43,300 nucleotides of DNA from CAYLJJ01 sp964384025. Lineage in GTDB: Bacteria > Myxococcota_A > Bradymonadia > UBA7976 > UBA1532. A model generated the notes under the pieces. That model had not been told where the DNA came from and did not search any database. It was given only the letters and a program-made list of their open reading frames with translations. Where the stretch lies: positions 1-43,300 of the forward strand of contig CAYLJJ010000060.1 of assembly GCA_964384025.1 (NCBI GenBank), read 5' to 3'. Below are positions 7,107 to 15,856 of this stretch, piece by piece. How positions within the stretch are numbered: the stretch's first letter is position 1; every line of letters begins with the position of its first letter. Both the position numbers and the translations under genes were made by a program.

Positions 7107-7874
7107 TTAATATTTGGACTCAAGCCCAACCCCAAAGCAGATCAGATCGGGGAGCGCGTCCAGAGGGGTGGTGATCGTGGCATAGAGGAGGCGATGGCGG
7201 ATGGCGAGCGTGAAGGCGTGCAGGAAAGCCTCTCCTGCCTCCTCTGAGAAGAGATCGCTCTCTTCCAGGTTGACAAACTCTCCGGTCAGATCCACAGGGC
7301 CGAGATCCACCCCTACGGCGATATTGCCTCGCATGATGAACTCACTCTCTCGCCCATCAGGCATCACCAAATCCAGGCCAAAATCAGCCCTGAAGAAGAC
7401 CGCGCCGCTGCGGGCGCTGGGAGAAGCGCTGAGGCGCAGGCTGGTGGTGTTGGGTAGGAGATTGACCCGATCGGTGAGCCGAGGCCAAGCGCTGGCGTCG
7501 AGCGCTAGGCGCTCCCGAGGCTCCTCCTTAGCGGTGGGCAGAGCGACCCCAAAGCGCAGCAAGAAGCTGGAGCGGCTCCAGCGTGGTCCCAGGAGGGCGC
7601 CGATCTCCAAGTTTCCAAGGGCCATCTCATCCTCCTCCTGATCAGCCTTGATCAGAGCGATGGGCAGGTGAGCGTAGGCGCCGATTCGCTTTCGACGTTT
7701 CATTATCTGCCCGTAGGGCTCCAAGCGGATAAAGCGGTCATCCAAGCCCCCATGCTGGCTGAGATCAAATCGCAGCCCAACAAACTCCTCAGCGCGGCCT
7801 CGATCCAGGGTCGTAAAGTCGCTTCGCCCTTGAGCTGAGAGGGGCAACAGCAGAATCAGGAAGAATCTAAACAT
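7107..7874 (-). CDS. Secreted, probable outer-membrane beta-barrel protein of unknown function
   Basis: I recognise no specific family. Starting at the ATG at 7874 gives a signal peptide MFRFFLILLLPLSAQG and a mature protein of about 240 residues. The mature part is made of alternating short amphipathic strands (for example FLLRFGVALP, VFFRADFGLDLVMP, NIAVGVDLGPVDLTGEFV), ends in an aromatic residue (SKY) and lacks long helices. This is typical of transporter-like or OmpA-like barrels. A GTG 17 codons upstream is open, but including it would bury the signal peptide. It is the first gene of the minus-strand run that leads into the shell genes and is divergent from the 8025 gene. Confidence 0.6.
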   Translation of the reverse strand: MFRFFLILLLPLSAQGRSDFTTLDRGRAEEFVGLRFDLSQHGGLDDRFIRLEPYGQIMKRRKRIGAYAHLPIALIKADQEEDEMALGNLEIGALLGPRWSRSSFLLRFGVALPTAKEEPRERLALDASAWPRLTDRVNLLPNTTSLRLSASPSARSGAVFFRADFGLDLVMPDGRESEFIMRGNIAVGVDLGPVDLTGEFVNLEESDLFSEEAGEAFLHAFTLAIRHRLLYATITTPLDALPDLICFGVGLESKY

Positions 7875-8024
7875 CACATCAGAGAGCCACGACCTTGAGA
7901 ACAGGTCAAGCTTTGCCGCCTGCACAGCTTTGTCATAAAGCTGTAACAGGCTCTCCCTCTCCTCGCCTCGGTAGTTGCAAGAGCGCTCCCTAGACTCTGA
8001 AAAGCCAAGAGCAGATGGAGAGAG

Positions 8025-8510
8025 ATGAGCAGCATAAACCTACAAAAAAACCTCGCGGCTCTAGGGAGCCTTGCTGCCTTGGGGGCCATCATGGGCCTCA
8101 GGCTGGATTGGATCAGCGCGGGCTCTTTGGCCCTACAGATGCCACTGAATATCTTGATGGTGGTCTTGATGACCGCCCCTGCGCTCTATATTGGGGCTGC
8201 CTTTATCGGCATAGCCCCCCCCGCCGCCAAGATGTTTCTAGGTATGGGCAGTAGCTTGAGAGATGGGGGTCTCCTGCTCCTCGGCTTGATCCCTCCTCTG
8301 CTCTTCCTCAACTCCACCACGGTCTTTCCCAGCACGGGGATGCTCTTGGGGGTTATGACTCTGGCGATGGTAGCGCTGCTGACCCTCGCCCTTCTCTACA
8401 GACGGCTCTTTCAAGAAGGCAAAGGGATACGCGCGCTGCTCTTCTTTGGGCTCTGGTCTATGGCGACCCTGGGGATTGGCCTTCGTATGATCTTCAAGTT
8501 GATGCCCTGA
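8025..8510 (+). CDS. Polytopic membrane protein, Yip1-like arrangement
   Basis: A 161-residue integral membrane protein with about five hydrophobic segments, at roughly 8-24, 38-62, 80-97, 104-122 and 137-155. There are few charged residues apart from the basic loop YRRLFQEGKG. The helix pattern resembles the membrane core of the next gene, suggesting the two are diverged relatives. The ribosome binding site GGAG precedes the ATG. It is separated from the next gene by 10 bases. Function is unknown; Yip1-like is only a structural impression. Confidence 0.65.
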   Translation: MSSINLQKNLAALGSLAALGAIMGLRLDWISAGSLALQMPLNILMVVLMTAPALYIGAAFIGIAPPAAKMFLGMGSSLRDGGLLLLGLIPPLLFLNSTTVFPSTGMLLGVMTLAMVALLTLALLYRRLFQEGKGIRALLFFGLWSMATLGIGLRMIFKLMP

Positions 8511-8520
8511 GGAGTCAAAG

Positions 8521-9540
8521 ATGTTTACTGCAAACGCAATTGAGAGCCTGAACCTCATCGACACTCTGCTCCGTGACCGTCAACGCCTGATGGAGATGAT
8601 CAAGAAAGGAGAATCCAGCGGGACCCTCGCTCAGGTGATGCTGCTCACCATCCTCTTCTCTTCAGCAGCCTTTGGGGCCACCTTGGGGGGCTTCCGTGGA
8701 GGGATTCAGATCTTCTACGCGGCCCTCAAGGTTCCTATGGTGCTGCTCTTCACCTTGGGCCTCTCAGCTCCCTGCTTCTCAACTCTCAATATGGTGGTCC
8801 ATGGCAAGCTGACTCTACGGCAAGATCTGACCTTGCTGCTCTCAGCTTTGGCGATCAGCAGCTTGCTGAACGCAGCCTTGGCCCCCATCATCCTTCTGGC
8901 CATTACCCTCCTGTTGAGCTACCACGATATCTACCTGCTCGTGGTGCTTTGTGTCAGCTTGAGCGCTTTCGGCGGGGGCTATTTTCTCTTCCGCGCTCTT
9001 GGAGATCGTGGCCCCAAGGCGCGTTGGCTCTTCCTCCCCTTCCTGGCTGTCGTCACCGTGGTAGGCAGTCAGATGGGTTGGACTCTGCGACCCTATCTGG
9101 TTCGCCCCCGAACTCAGAAGGTCCCCTTTGTGCGCAGCGTTGAGGGCAACTTCATCGGATCTGTGGTCACCTCTCTGGCCTCCTCTCAAGGGATCTTTAG
9201 GAACAGATATGCGCCGCTTCCAGGAGAATCACGGACTCGAAGACGCAGCACCACTCAGATTCCTATGCGGGCTCCTAGAGTGAAGCCTCTGGAATCTCAG
9301 AGGGTGCAGCGTTCATCGAAGTCACTCAAAGCGCGGGGTTCACAGGAGCCAGTCAAAGCACCCAGCCCCGCAGAGCCGGTCAAGGAGCAGAGATCCGTGG
9401 AGTTGAGCAAAGAGCGAGGTTCATCAAAGCCGCTCAAAGAGCAAAGAGAGCCCATCAAGGAGCCCAGCCCCAAAGTTGAGGGTGAGCCCCCCCCCTCAGC
9501 TCACTTCTCTTCAGAACTCCAAGCGCCTGAGTCTCCATGA
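8521..9540 (+). CDS. Yip1-like membrane protein with long basic disordered tail
   Basis: A 339-residue protein. Residues 1-35 are cytosolic and amphipathic (SLNLIDTLLRDRQRLMEMIKKG). Hydrophobic segments follow at about 40-56, 65-84, 100-128, 133-157 and 167-184. The rest (about 220-339) is low-complexity and rich in Lys, Pro, Ser and Glu. It contains recurring EPVK, KEQR, SSKPLK and KEPSPK units, so it is almost certainly disordered. Similar N-termini occur in myxobacterial proteins annotated as YIP1-family. The stop overlaps the start of the next gene as ATGA. It may organise membrane or partner proteins through the tail (inference). Confidence 0.7.
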   Translation: MFTANAIESLNLIDTLLRDRQRLMEMIKKGESSGTLAQVMLLTILFSSAAFGATLGGFRGGIQIFYAALKVPMVLLFTLGLSAPCFSTLNMVVHGKLTLRQDLTLLLSALAISSLLNAALAPIILLAITLLLSYHDIYLLVVLCVSLSAFGGGYFLFRALGDRGPKARWLFLPFLAVVTVVGSQMGWTLRPYLVRPRTQKVPFVRSVEGNFIGSVVTSLASSQGIFRNRYAPLPGESRTRRRSTTQIPMRAPRVKPLESQRVQRSSKSLKARGSQEPVKAPSPAEPVKEQRSVELSKERGSSKPLKEQREPIKEPSPKVEGEPPPSAHFSSELQAPESP

Positions 9541-10130
9541 ATGCCCTAGATCTAGGAATCCTCTATCTCATCATCGGGACAGGCTGGGCCTTAGCGATCC
9601 TGATCAGGAGAGGCTCAGCGGTAGACGCCTTCCTGCTCTTTTTGGCTTGGCCACTCTATGGACCCTTTCTGCTCTCTGAAGCGCCCTCAAAGGAGCCTCA
9701 ACAGGGCTCAACTCTCGACCTAGAAGAGCTGCTCCCTGATCAAGTGATGGCTCAACGCACCGAGCTGCGGTTGGAGGCGGCGCGGCGTCGGGTCAAGGAG
9801 ATCGAGGCGGTACTTTCCCAGCCCGACTTTGATCCTGAGGAGGCAGAGGCGCGCAGGGCGCGGCACGAGCAGGCGGGGCGACAGAGCGCGGTGGAGGCCG
9901 CAGAGCGTACTCTGCGGAACATCGAACATCTAAAGCGCTTGAAAAATCATTTTAGGAGCCAGATTGAGGAGATCGAGGAGTTGACTCGACAGCTCAGGAC
10001 CCAGGCAGAGGTCTTTCGTCTGGCAGGAGGAGAGGACAACAGCGCGCTGATGAACGAGCTCATTGAGCGGGTAGATGGTCTCGATGCAGTCTTAGAGGAT
10101 GCTCTGATTTTTGAGGTCCTTGCGCCTTAG
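9537..10130 (+). CDS. Membrane-anchored coiled-coil protein of unknown function
   Basis: A 197-residue protein. Two hydrophobic segments at about 7-24 and 29-47 are followed by a soluble, highly charged helical region (about 60-185) rich in Glu, Arg and Leu, for example RLEAARRRVKEIEAVL and IEEIEELTRQLRTQAEVF. This predicts a long coiled coil, probably cytoplasmic. It overlaps the preceding gene by four bases, so it is translationally coupled and probably forms a complex with the Yip1-like membrane proteins. No enzymatic motif is present. Confidence 0.7.
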   Translation: MNALDLGILYLIIGTGWALAILIRRGSAVDAFLLFLAWPLYGPFLLSEAPSKEPQQGSTLDLEELLPDQVMAQRTELRLEAARRRVKEIEAVLSQPDFDPEEAEARRARHEQAGRQSAVEAAERTLRNIEHLKRLKNHFRSQIEEIEELTRQLRTQAEVFRLAGGEDNSALMNELIERVDGLDAVLEDALIFEVLAP

Positions 10131-10154
10131 CTCTGGCCTTCCAAGATCGCGCTC

Positions 10155-10853
10155 TCACTCAGCTCGGCACATATGATCACGACATATCTTTGGCTGTGGG
10201 CACTTAACCTTGGCATCACAGTAGTTGGATCTTCGAGCACAGATACCGCGACTCTTTAGGCAGCTTGAAGTTGGATGAGCACAGTGGCGGTCATCGCGGC
10301 ATTGAACGCAGATGCGGTGCAGGCAAACCTCAGCCCGGCCGTTCCATCTACAATCATCATCATTACTGCATCTGGGGTACCTCGGCGAGGTCGCCATACA
10401 GGCGACGGCGCCGCAGATCAACCCAATCTGAGTCAATGCAGGGTAAATGAGCGTTGTTTGCGCGCTCCATGGCGCGAAGAGGAGCCATGAGATCCCGAGC
10501 ATCGGCAACGCGATCAGATCACTTGGATCCACCGTGATATCCCATGGCCAGGGGGTTACGGTTGTCGCGGTGGCGAACAGCTTGGCAGCGCTTGGTGAGA
10601 GATTGATCGTGCTGAACGTGACCCCAACGAGCAGATGTGTCGCCAAGAAAGCTCTCCTGCTCCGCGCCTGAAGCAACACCGCGATGAGGACCGGTGCCAC
10701 CATCAGACCAGCGAAGTCACTGAGCTTACCGGTGATCTCAACGGACAGCATGTGAGCGCCCTTGAGCAGATGATCATTGATCACAAGCAGTGCCACCGCG
10801 ATCCACCACATAGGGTGAGTGAAGGCGCGCTGTGGTTTAAGCTCCAGTTGCAT
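10155..10853 (-). CDS. Membrane protein with C-terminal cysteine-rich repeats
   Basis: A 232-residue protein. The first two thirds hold four to five hydrophobic segments. A conserved-looking early stretch VINDHLLKG...TGKLSDFAGLMVAP recalls a family found in myxobacteria. From about residue 158 the sequence is a Cys-rich external domain with spaced pairs (CSNDDDCRW, VCLHRICVQCRDDRHC, KCPQPKICRDHMC), giving at least 13 cysteines that could form disulfides. The ATG at 10853 overlaps the lpxC stop (TGATG), so the two are co-translated. A possible envelope role is inferred from that coupling; no specific function is known to me. Confidence 0.72.
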   Translation of the reverse strand: MQLELKPQRAFTHPMWWIAVALLVINDHLLKGAHMLSVEITGKLSDFAGLMVAPVLIAVLLQARSRRAFLATHLLVGVTFSTINLSPSAAKLFATATTVTPWPWDITVDPSDLIALPMLGISWLLFAPWSAQTTLIYPALTQIGLICGAVACMATSPRYPRCSNDDDCRWNGRAEVCLHRICVQCRDDRHCAHPTSSCLKSRGICARRSNYCDAKVKCPQPKICRDHMCRAE

Positions 10854-11665
10854 CAAACCTCCTGGACAGCGGCTAGAATGGCCTGTGCCAAGCGGTGATG
10901 TAGGGCATGTCCCCCCCGAGAGATAGAAATTTTGCCCTGAAAACGCAGGCCCATCAAGGCCAGATCGCCGATGAGATCTAGGGCTTTATGTCGTGCGGGC
11001 TCATTGGGCCAGCGCGGCCCCTCCGGGTTGAGACAGCGACTGCCCTCAAAGATGAGGGTGTTCTCCAAGCCAGCTCCCAGCGCCCGCCCCTGAGCATATA
11101 AGCTCTCCGCCTGCTCCAGAAATCCAAAGGTGCGAGCGCCCAGACACTCCCAGGGAGTGCCTTTAAAGCGCAGCGGCCCCAGAGCGGGATAATCGAGGTT
11201 GATCTCCAGGTCCACCCCCTCCCCAGGGCCTACGCTGACCCCTGTCCACTCCAGACAGGGCAGAGGATAATGGGTAGGTGGGGGCGCGTGGATCTGGGGT
11301 TTTAGATACCAACTCAAGGCGCTGCCATCCAGGATGGGGACCTCCCCCCCTTCCACCTCGATCTCAGCGTCGTCGATGCCTGAGAGCCAGAGTCCAGCCA
11401 AGAGATGCTCCACCATCATCACCGGCCCTTTGGGGGTCGCGAGGGTGGTCGCTAAGCGGTCATCGATCACCGCCTCTAGAGAGATCGGGGCTCCGTTGAT
11501 GTGCAGCCCACTTTCAGGGGGGGCGGGGAGAAGCCTCGCCTCGACGGCGCGACCGCTGTGAAGGCCAACACCCCGCCGAGTGATGGCTTGGCTCAAGGTT
11601 CCTCGTCCGGCTGCTATTAGAGCCTCTCTATACTGGGAGGTGTTGGAGAGCATAGCCAACAACAT
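10853..11665 (-). CDS. lpxC: UDP-3-O-acyl-N-acetylglucosamine deacetylase
   Basis: The zinc-dependent deacetylase that performs the committed step of lipid A synthesis. The zinc ligands are visible as His87 (MVEHLLAG), His226 and Asp230 (RHKALDLIGDL). The general base is Glu86 and the catalytic His253 lies in RGGHALHH. The fold markers GVGLHSG (32-38) and ILDGSALSW (111-119) are present. At 270 residues including about 20 non-homologous N-terminal ones, it is shorter than the roughly 300-residue E. coli enzyme, with compact insert regions. The ribosome binding site GGAGAGGAG precedes the ATG. It is divergent from the 11718 lipoprotein over a 52-base gap. Confidence 0.95.
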   Translation of the reverse strand: MLLAMLSNTSQYREALIAAGRGTLSQAITRRGVGLHSGRAVEARLLPAPPESGLHINGAPISLEAVIDDRLATTLATPKGPVMMVEHLLAGLWLSGIDDAEIEVEGGEVPILDGSALSWYLKPQIHAPPPTHYPLPCLEWTGVSVGPGEGVDLEINLDYPALGPLRFKGTPWECLGARTFGFLEQAESLYAQGRALGAGLENTLIFEGSRCLNPEGPRWPNEPARHKALDLIGDLALMGLRFQGKISISRGGHALHHRLAQAILAAVQEV

Positions 11666-11717
11666 ATCTCAAACTCCTCTCCTTGAAGATGCCCTCTCCC
11701 CAGGGTAGATCAGAGGA

Positions 11718-13259
11718 GTGCGCTGCCTCATCCTGACTCTGCTTCTCCTGGCTTGTGGCCCTCCACCCAAGCTGCCCGACCCCGGTTCTCAAACTCAGAA
11801 CCTCAAAGTGAACTCAGCGCGCCCTGCCCCAGAAGATCGAGCCAGCTTGGAGCAGCGAGGCTCAGAGGAGCTAAAAAGATACTATAACCAGCTCTCTCCT
11901 GAGCTTCAGGGCTGGGCGGATCTACGTTTGGCGGCGCTGGAGGCACATCAAGGTCGCGTCAAGGCGGCTCTAAAGCAGCTTAAAGCCAGACCCATCAAGG
12001 CGGGGCACCCAGCTTCGGTTGCTGCTGGGGCCTTGATTGAACGCCTGCGAGCACGCTCACAGATGCGCCCAGGCCGTTTGGGGGTTCTGCTGCCCCTCTC
12101 GGGTCCCTATGAAGCGATCGGTCGTGTAGCCCTTCAGGGGATCCAGATGGCTCGAAATCGGGGAGGAGCTGGGATTGAGTTGGTGATCGCGGACACTCAG
12201 GGAGATGCGGAACAAGCTCGTCTTGAGGTGGATCGTCTGGTTCATCAGGAGAGGGTCGCTGCCATCATCGGCCCGATCGGAAGCCGTGAGAGCAAAGCAG
12301 CGGCGGTCATGGCGGAACGCTTTGAGGTCCCGATCATGACCCTCTCTTCAAGACCTGGGATCTGCGCTTTGGGGCTTAACGTCTTTCGTCATCGATTTAC
12401 AGCGGCGCAGGAGGGTCGGGCCCTGGCCCGCTATGCGGTCCAACGGATGGGGATTCGCCGCTTCGCGATTCTCTTTCCTGAGGCAGCTCATGGTCGTGCC
12501 TTGATGCGCGCCTTTTGGCAAAACCTGCTGCGTTTGGGAGGAGAGGTTCGTGGGGCTCAAGCCTATCCGCTGCGCAGCCAGGACTTTGGACCACCCATCA
12601 AGAAGCTCATCGGTCGTTACCACCTCTCAGCGCGTAAACCCGATCCCTACTGGGCACGCCTCAACCGCAAGGCTCGCGATCGAGCCCTACATCTCCCGCC
12701 CGAGATCGACTTTGAGGGGCTCCTGCTCATCGCCTCTCCTCGTAGGGCTCGACATATCCTCCCCTATTTGGCTTACTGGGATATCGAGCTGCGTGATGAT
12801 CCTGAGCGGGAGCCCGGGGAGCGGATCGCTGCCTATCAGGGAGATCCTCCCCCTCTGGTTCAGCTCTTCGGGAGCAGTGGCTTCAATCATCCCCGTCTGG
12901 CTCGTTTGAGTCCTGCTCAAAACAGCGTCTTTATGACAGGTTTCTGGCCCCAGGCTCCTGAGGCGGAGGCTTTCTCAGAGGCTTGGCAGCGCAAACAGGG
13001 TCGCCCTCCTCCAGCGTTGGCCGCGCACGCCTATGACGCTCTCCTGCTCCTGGCCAAAGCGCTGAAAGGTCGGGGCCAACGTGAGGCCGTTCGTCGCGCC
13101 CTCCACGAGGCGCAGCATAACGGCATCTTCGGGCGAACCCATGTGGGGAGCGGAGGAGAGGTAAAGTTTGGAGTCCATGTGATGAGCCTCAAACGAGATC
13201 AGGGAGTGATCCCAAGACAGTATGAACTCAATGGAGGAGATCTCCCACCTGTGAATTGA
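11718..13259 (+). CDS. Lipoprotein with periplasmic-binding-protein fold (LpoA/branched-chain amino acid receptor-like)
   Basis: A 513-residue predicted lipoprotein with lipobox LLLLAC (Cys13). A helical TPR-like linker (about 45-115) is followed by a type 1 periplasmic binding domain from about residue 119 (RLGVLLPLSGPYEAIGRVALQGIQMA), including AAIIGPIGSRESKAAA and a second lobe MGIRRFAILFPEAAHGRALM. This architecture matches penicillin-binding-protein activator (LpoA-like) and Leu/Ile/Val-binding families. No ABC permease genes are adjacent, so a regulatory or peptidoglycan-linked role is more plausible than transport (inference). The start is GTG; the only purine-rich site, AGAGGA, sits unusually close to it. 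Confidence 0.82.
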   Translation: MRCLILTLLLLACGPPPKLPDPGSQTQNLKVNSARPAPEDRASLEQRGSEELKRYYNQLSPELQGWADLRLAALEAHQGRVKAALKQLKARPIKAGHPASVAAGALIERLRARSQMRPGRLGVLLPLSGPYEAIGRVALQGIQMARNRGGAGIELVIADTQGDAEQARLEVDRLVHQERVAAIIGPIGSRESKAAAVMAERFEVPIMTLSSRPGICALGLNVFRHRFTAAQEGRALARYAVQRMGIRRFAILFPEAAHGRALMRAFWQNLLRLGGEVRGAQAYPLRSQDFGPPIKKLIGRYHLSARKPDPYWARLNRKARDRALHLPPEIDFEGLLLIASPRRARHILPYLAYWDIELRDDPEREPGERIAAYQGDPPPLVQLFGSSGFNHPRLARLSPAQNSVFMTGFWPQAPEAEAFSEAWQRKQGRPPPALAAHAYDALLLLAKALKGRGQREAVRRALHEAQHNGIFGRTHVGSGGEVKFGVHVMSLKRDQGVIPRQYELNGGDLPPVN

Positions 13260-13260
13260 A

Positions 13261-13416
13261 ATGGGGGATCACCCACCGGTGTTCTTGGTTGTCATCGACG
13301 GCAACAGATACTTTGTCTCCGTTGCCTGCTTCGCTGGCCTCAACACGGTGGTCTACATCCCCGCTGATGAACCCGAAGCCCTGGAGCATCTTCTCGATAA
13401 AGACGCCTTGGCCTGA
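13261..13416 (+). CDS. Possible 51-residue small protein (tentative)
   Basis: An ATG lies one base after the stop of the lipoprotein gene (TGA-A-ATG) and opens a 51-codon frame. The product has alternating hydrophobic strands (VFLVVIDGNRYFVSVACF, then LNTVVYIPADEPEALEHLL), which looks like a beta-beta-alpha unit. There is no independent ribosome binding site, so translation would depend on re-initiation. A competing minus-strand frame covers the same DNA (stop near 13228, open to 13458) and could instead be a frameshifted C-terminal remnant of the protease gene. I cannot decide between them by eye. Confidence 0.3.
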   Translation: MGDHPPVFLVVIDGNRYFVSVACFAGLNTVVYIPADEPEALEHLLDKDALA

Positions 13417-13448
13417 GTCGCGCTCAGAGATCCAGGAGGATGGGGAGA

Positions 13449-15856
13449 TCAGCGGCAAACCTCGTTATGATCACCATCGACGACGGCGTGGTTCGACCAC
13501 CACCAGACTTGGTGATACCAAATACCCTCTCCATCCTCCTTAGTGACACAGAAATTCTTCTCAGAATCATCGCCATTGTCTCGATAATCAACAGTGAAGG
13601 TTCTCGTTCTGACTGGGCTGCGTACGGTGAAGCTTTCCCTTACATGACCCCACTCCCTGCATGTCCCAACCCTGAGTTTATAGTTTCCAACACCCATCTC
13701 CCCTCCACCCACCTTGCTCAACTCAAGTTCGATCCTGTCGCAGTTGTCAGCATGGGTGACCCTTAAGCGCATCACCTCGCCGCCATCATTATCGGGGTTT
13801 CCATCACCGGGGCGCGTCCTCCCCACAGAGCAGGAGAGCTGCACAGAGCAGGTCAAGCAGCGGCCATCTTGACACTCATCGCAGTAGTCAATGTGTCGGT
13901 CTTCATCGCAGCCATCGCGCTCACGCAGCTCATCACCCCGACAGTAGGGATCAGGGCGAGGNNNNNNNNNNNNNNNNNNNNNNNNNNNNNNNNNNNNNNN
14001 NNNNNNNNNNNNNNNNNNNNNNNNNNNNNNNNNNNNNNNNNNNNNNNNNNNNNNNNNNNNNCATCTCCTCGACAGTAGGGATCAGGGCGAGGTTGACAAT
14101 CATTACAGTGGTCAACGCTGCAGCCATACTCACAATACTCAAGGCGTCGATCTCCACCACAGCCATTGCGCTCACGCAGCTCATCTCCTCGACAGTAGGG
14201 ATCAGGGCGAGGTTGACAATCATTACAGTGGTCAACGCTGCAGCCATACTCACAGCGTGTCAGTCGACGGCTCGGCTCACAGTCTTCTCGATCTATCTCC
14301 CAAACGTCCCCACCTTGGCACACTTGCTCTATATTCGGATTACAAACAGGTCCATCTATACAGCCACCAGGGAGCTGGCAGCCGTCCTGACATTCACGAA
14401 TCAAGCGATTCGGTTCACAATCACTTCTATCTTCTTCCCAAAAATCACCATTGATGCAGGTCCGTTCAAAATTGGAGATGCAACCAGTACAACGGCTGTT
14501 CTCACATCCATAGTCGCATGACTCTGAGAGGTGAGGACCATCACTGTTGCAGTGATTCCGGTCTCTCTCCCATACATCACCATCTTGGCAATAAAGCTCG
14601 CTCTGTGGATAGCATATTTCATCTACACACTCACCATTGCTGCATCGATCGGGGCAACTCCTGACGATTCGGTCCATATCACAGTTGTTGAGGTCATGCT
14701 CCCAAACTTCATCCCCGTTGCAATACTCCTCATAGTTAGGCTGACAGACACAAACACCATCTCGACTGCACTCATGATTGATTCTACAAGGACAGTCGCG
14801 CTCACAGAGACAGTTTTCATCAGATGAGCAGATTCCATCACCACACTCCCCGCCGCTTGAAGCTCTACCTTTCACATGGCGGATCATCGCCGCCTGCAGC
14901 GCATACTGACCGATGTAATCTTCAGAGATCCAACCATAGCCAAACTCTCCCCATCTCTCACCCCAGGAGTTCTTGAGTTTAAAGAACCACTTGTCCTCAA
15001 GGTTGCGATCCTTCATCCGCTTATATCCAACCAGGAGCACTGTGTGTGCCCAGCCTGTGTCCTGGTCACTGATGATCTCAACCATGCCATCCAGCTTCCA
15101 GGAGCCCTCGATCATCTTGAGGCTGAGGAGCACGTTGACCTGATCGCCCTCAGCGAGATGAGAACGTAGGGCGCCGATGTCATCGGGTCGCCTGATCGCC
15201 TTCCAGTCCAAGATCCCGTAGTGAGCTTGCTCCTGCCAACCCGCCAAGCCTGCGTTGGCGTCCTGCGGCCAAAGCGCCTCCACCGTCAGGAAGCTGCTCT
15301 CTGCGGTGAGCAACGTCGCTTGCAGGTTCTTCTCTGTGTGAAACGCTTGCAGGTTCGCCTCTGAAAGGTCGGTGGCGATAGAAGGATCAAAGTAGGCGTA
15401 CGCCTCCATGCCCGCGACGACGGCGAAGTCAACGCAGGCGGGCTGATCTCCTTGATCCCGAATCCCGGTCTGGAAGCGCGCGTGATCTACAGCATCTGGA
15501 AGATCATGACCAGAGCTGCTGAAGGTGGGTGGATCCGCCCACTCACCATCGGCGATGCCATCCCAAATCTGCTCATCCGCCGGGATCAGGCGGCGTCGTT
15601 GGCCATTGATCTCAAGATAGCCCTCTTCGCTGATCTGTCCTCCCTCGACCGGCGCGGGCCTCTCCGTTGAGGCATCAAAGCTGTGTTCTCCTCCCACCTC
15701 CCTGACCTCATCGGAGGGACTGAGACCATCACAGGCGAGTAGAGAGCAGAGGAGCGTAGAGAACAGCGTCAAGGGTCGAAGCCTGAGCATCTTTGGATTG
15801 AGTTGTCTCAAGAGTATCTCTCCGGTTTTTTTGAAAAATTTTAATAAAGATGCCAT
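13449..15856 (-). CDS. Papain-like (C1) cysteine protease lipoprotein with tandem Cys-rich repeats; interrupted by assembly gap
   Basis: A secreted cysteine protease. The start overlaps the CHAP gene stop (TGATG) with AAGGTGAGG upstream. The signal ends in lipobox SLLAC (Cys42). The C1 domain (about 100-330) has oxyanion Gln135 and Cys141 in DQGDQPAC, His271 (GWAHTVLLVGY) and Asn296 (KLKNSWGERWGEFGYGW). From about residue 338 there are Cys-rich repeats of about 38-44 residues of the pattern C-x-C-x2-GD-x-W-E...C...C-x3-C. The 100-N gap lies inside these repeats and shifts the apparent frame. The true frame resumes past the gap (RPDPYCRGDELRERDGC) and runs to the stop at 13449 through a C-terminal domain with VTHADNCDRIELELSKVGG. 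The apparent frameshift is an artefact of arbitrary gap length. Confidence 0.85.
13917..14254 (-). repeat. Tandem 120-bp coding repeats encoding 40-residue Cys-rich modules
   Basis: A 73-base segment at 14062-14134 recurs exactly at 14182-14254, so the period is 120 bp, or 40 codons. A third, partial and slightly diverged copy lies on the other side of the N gap (13917-13961). On the minus strand each unit encodes a module with PDPYCRGDELRERNGC and CEYGCSVDHCNDC. The number of copies is unknown because the gap sits in the array. Confidence 0.85.
13962..14061. other. Assembly gap of exactly 100 N
   Basis: One hundred consecutive N, the conventional placeholder for a gap of unknown size. It lies within identical tandem repeats, the usual cause of short-read assembly breaks. 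Both flanks carry the same protease reading frame if the true gap length is treated as free. Confidence 0.97.

Noticed and set aside
13962..14254. Regular repeats resembling a CRISPR array
   Set aside because: The period is 120 bases and in frame with a Cys-rich protein; there are no short repeats with unique spacers and no cas genes.
14093..14521. Long open frame on the plus strand opposite the protease repeats
   Set aside because: Its product is low-complexity and mirrors the Cys-rich repeats on the other strand; there is no ribosome site.
13853..15856. Protease gene ending in a frameshifted C-terminus at 13853
   Set aside because: The shift arises only from the arbitrary 100-N gap; the matching frame continues to 13449.
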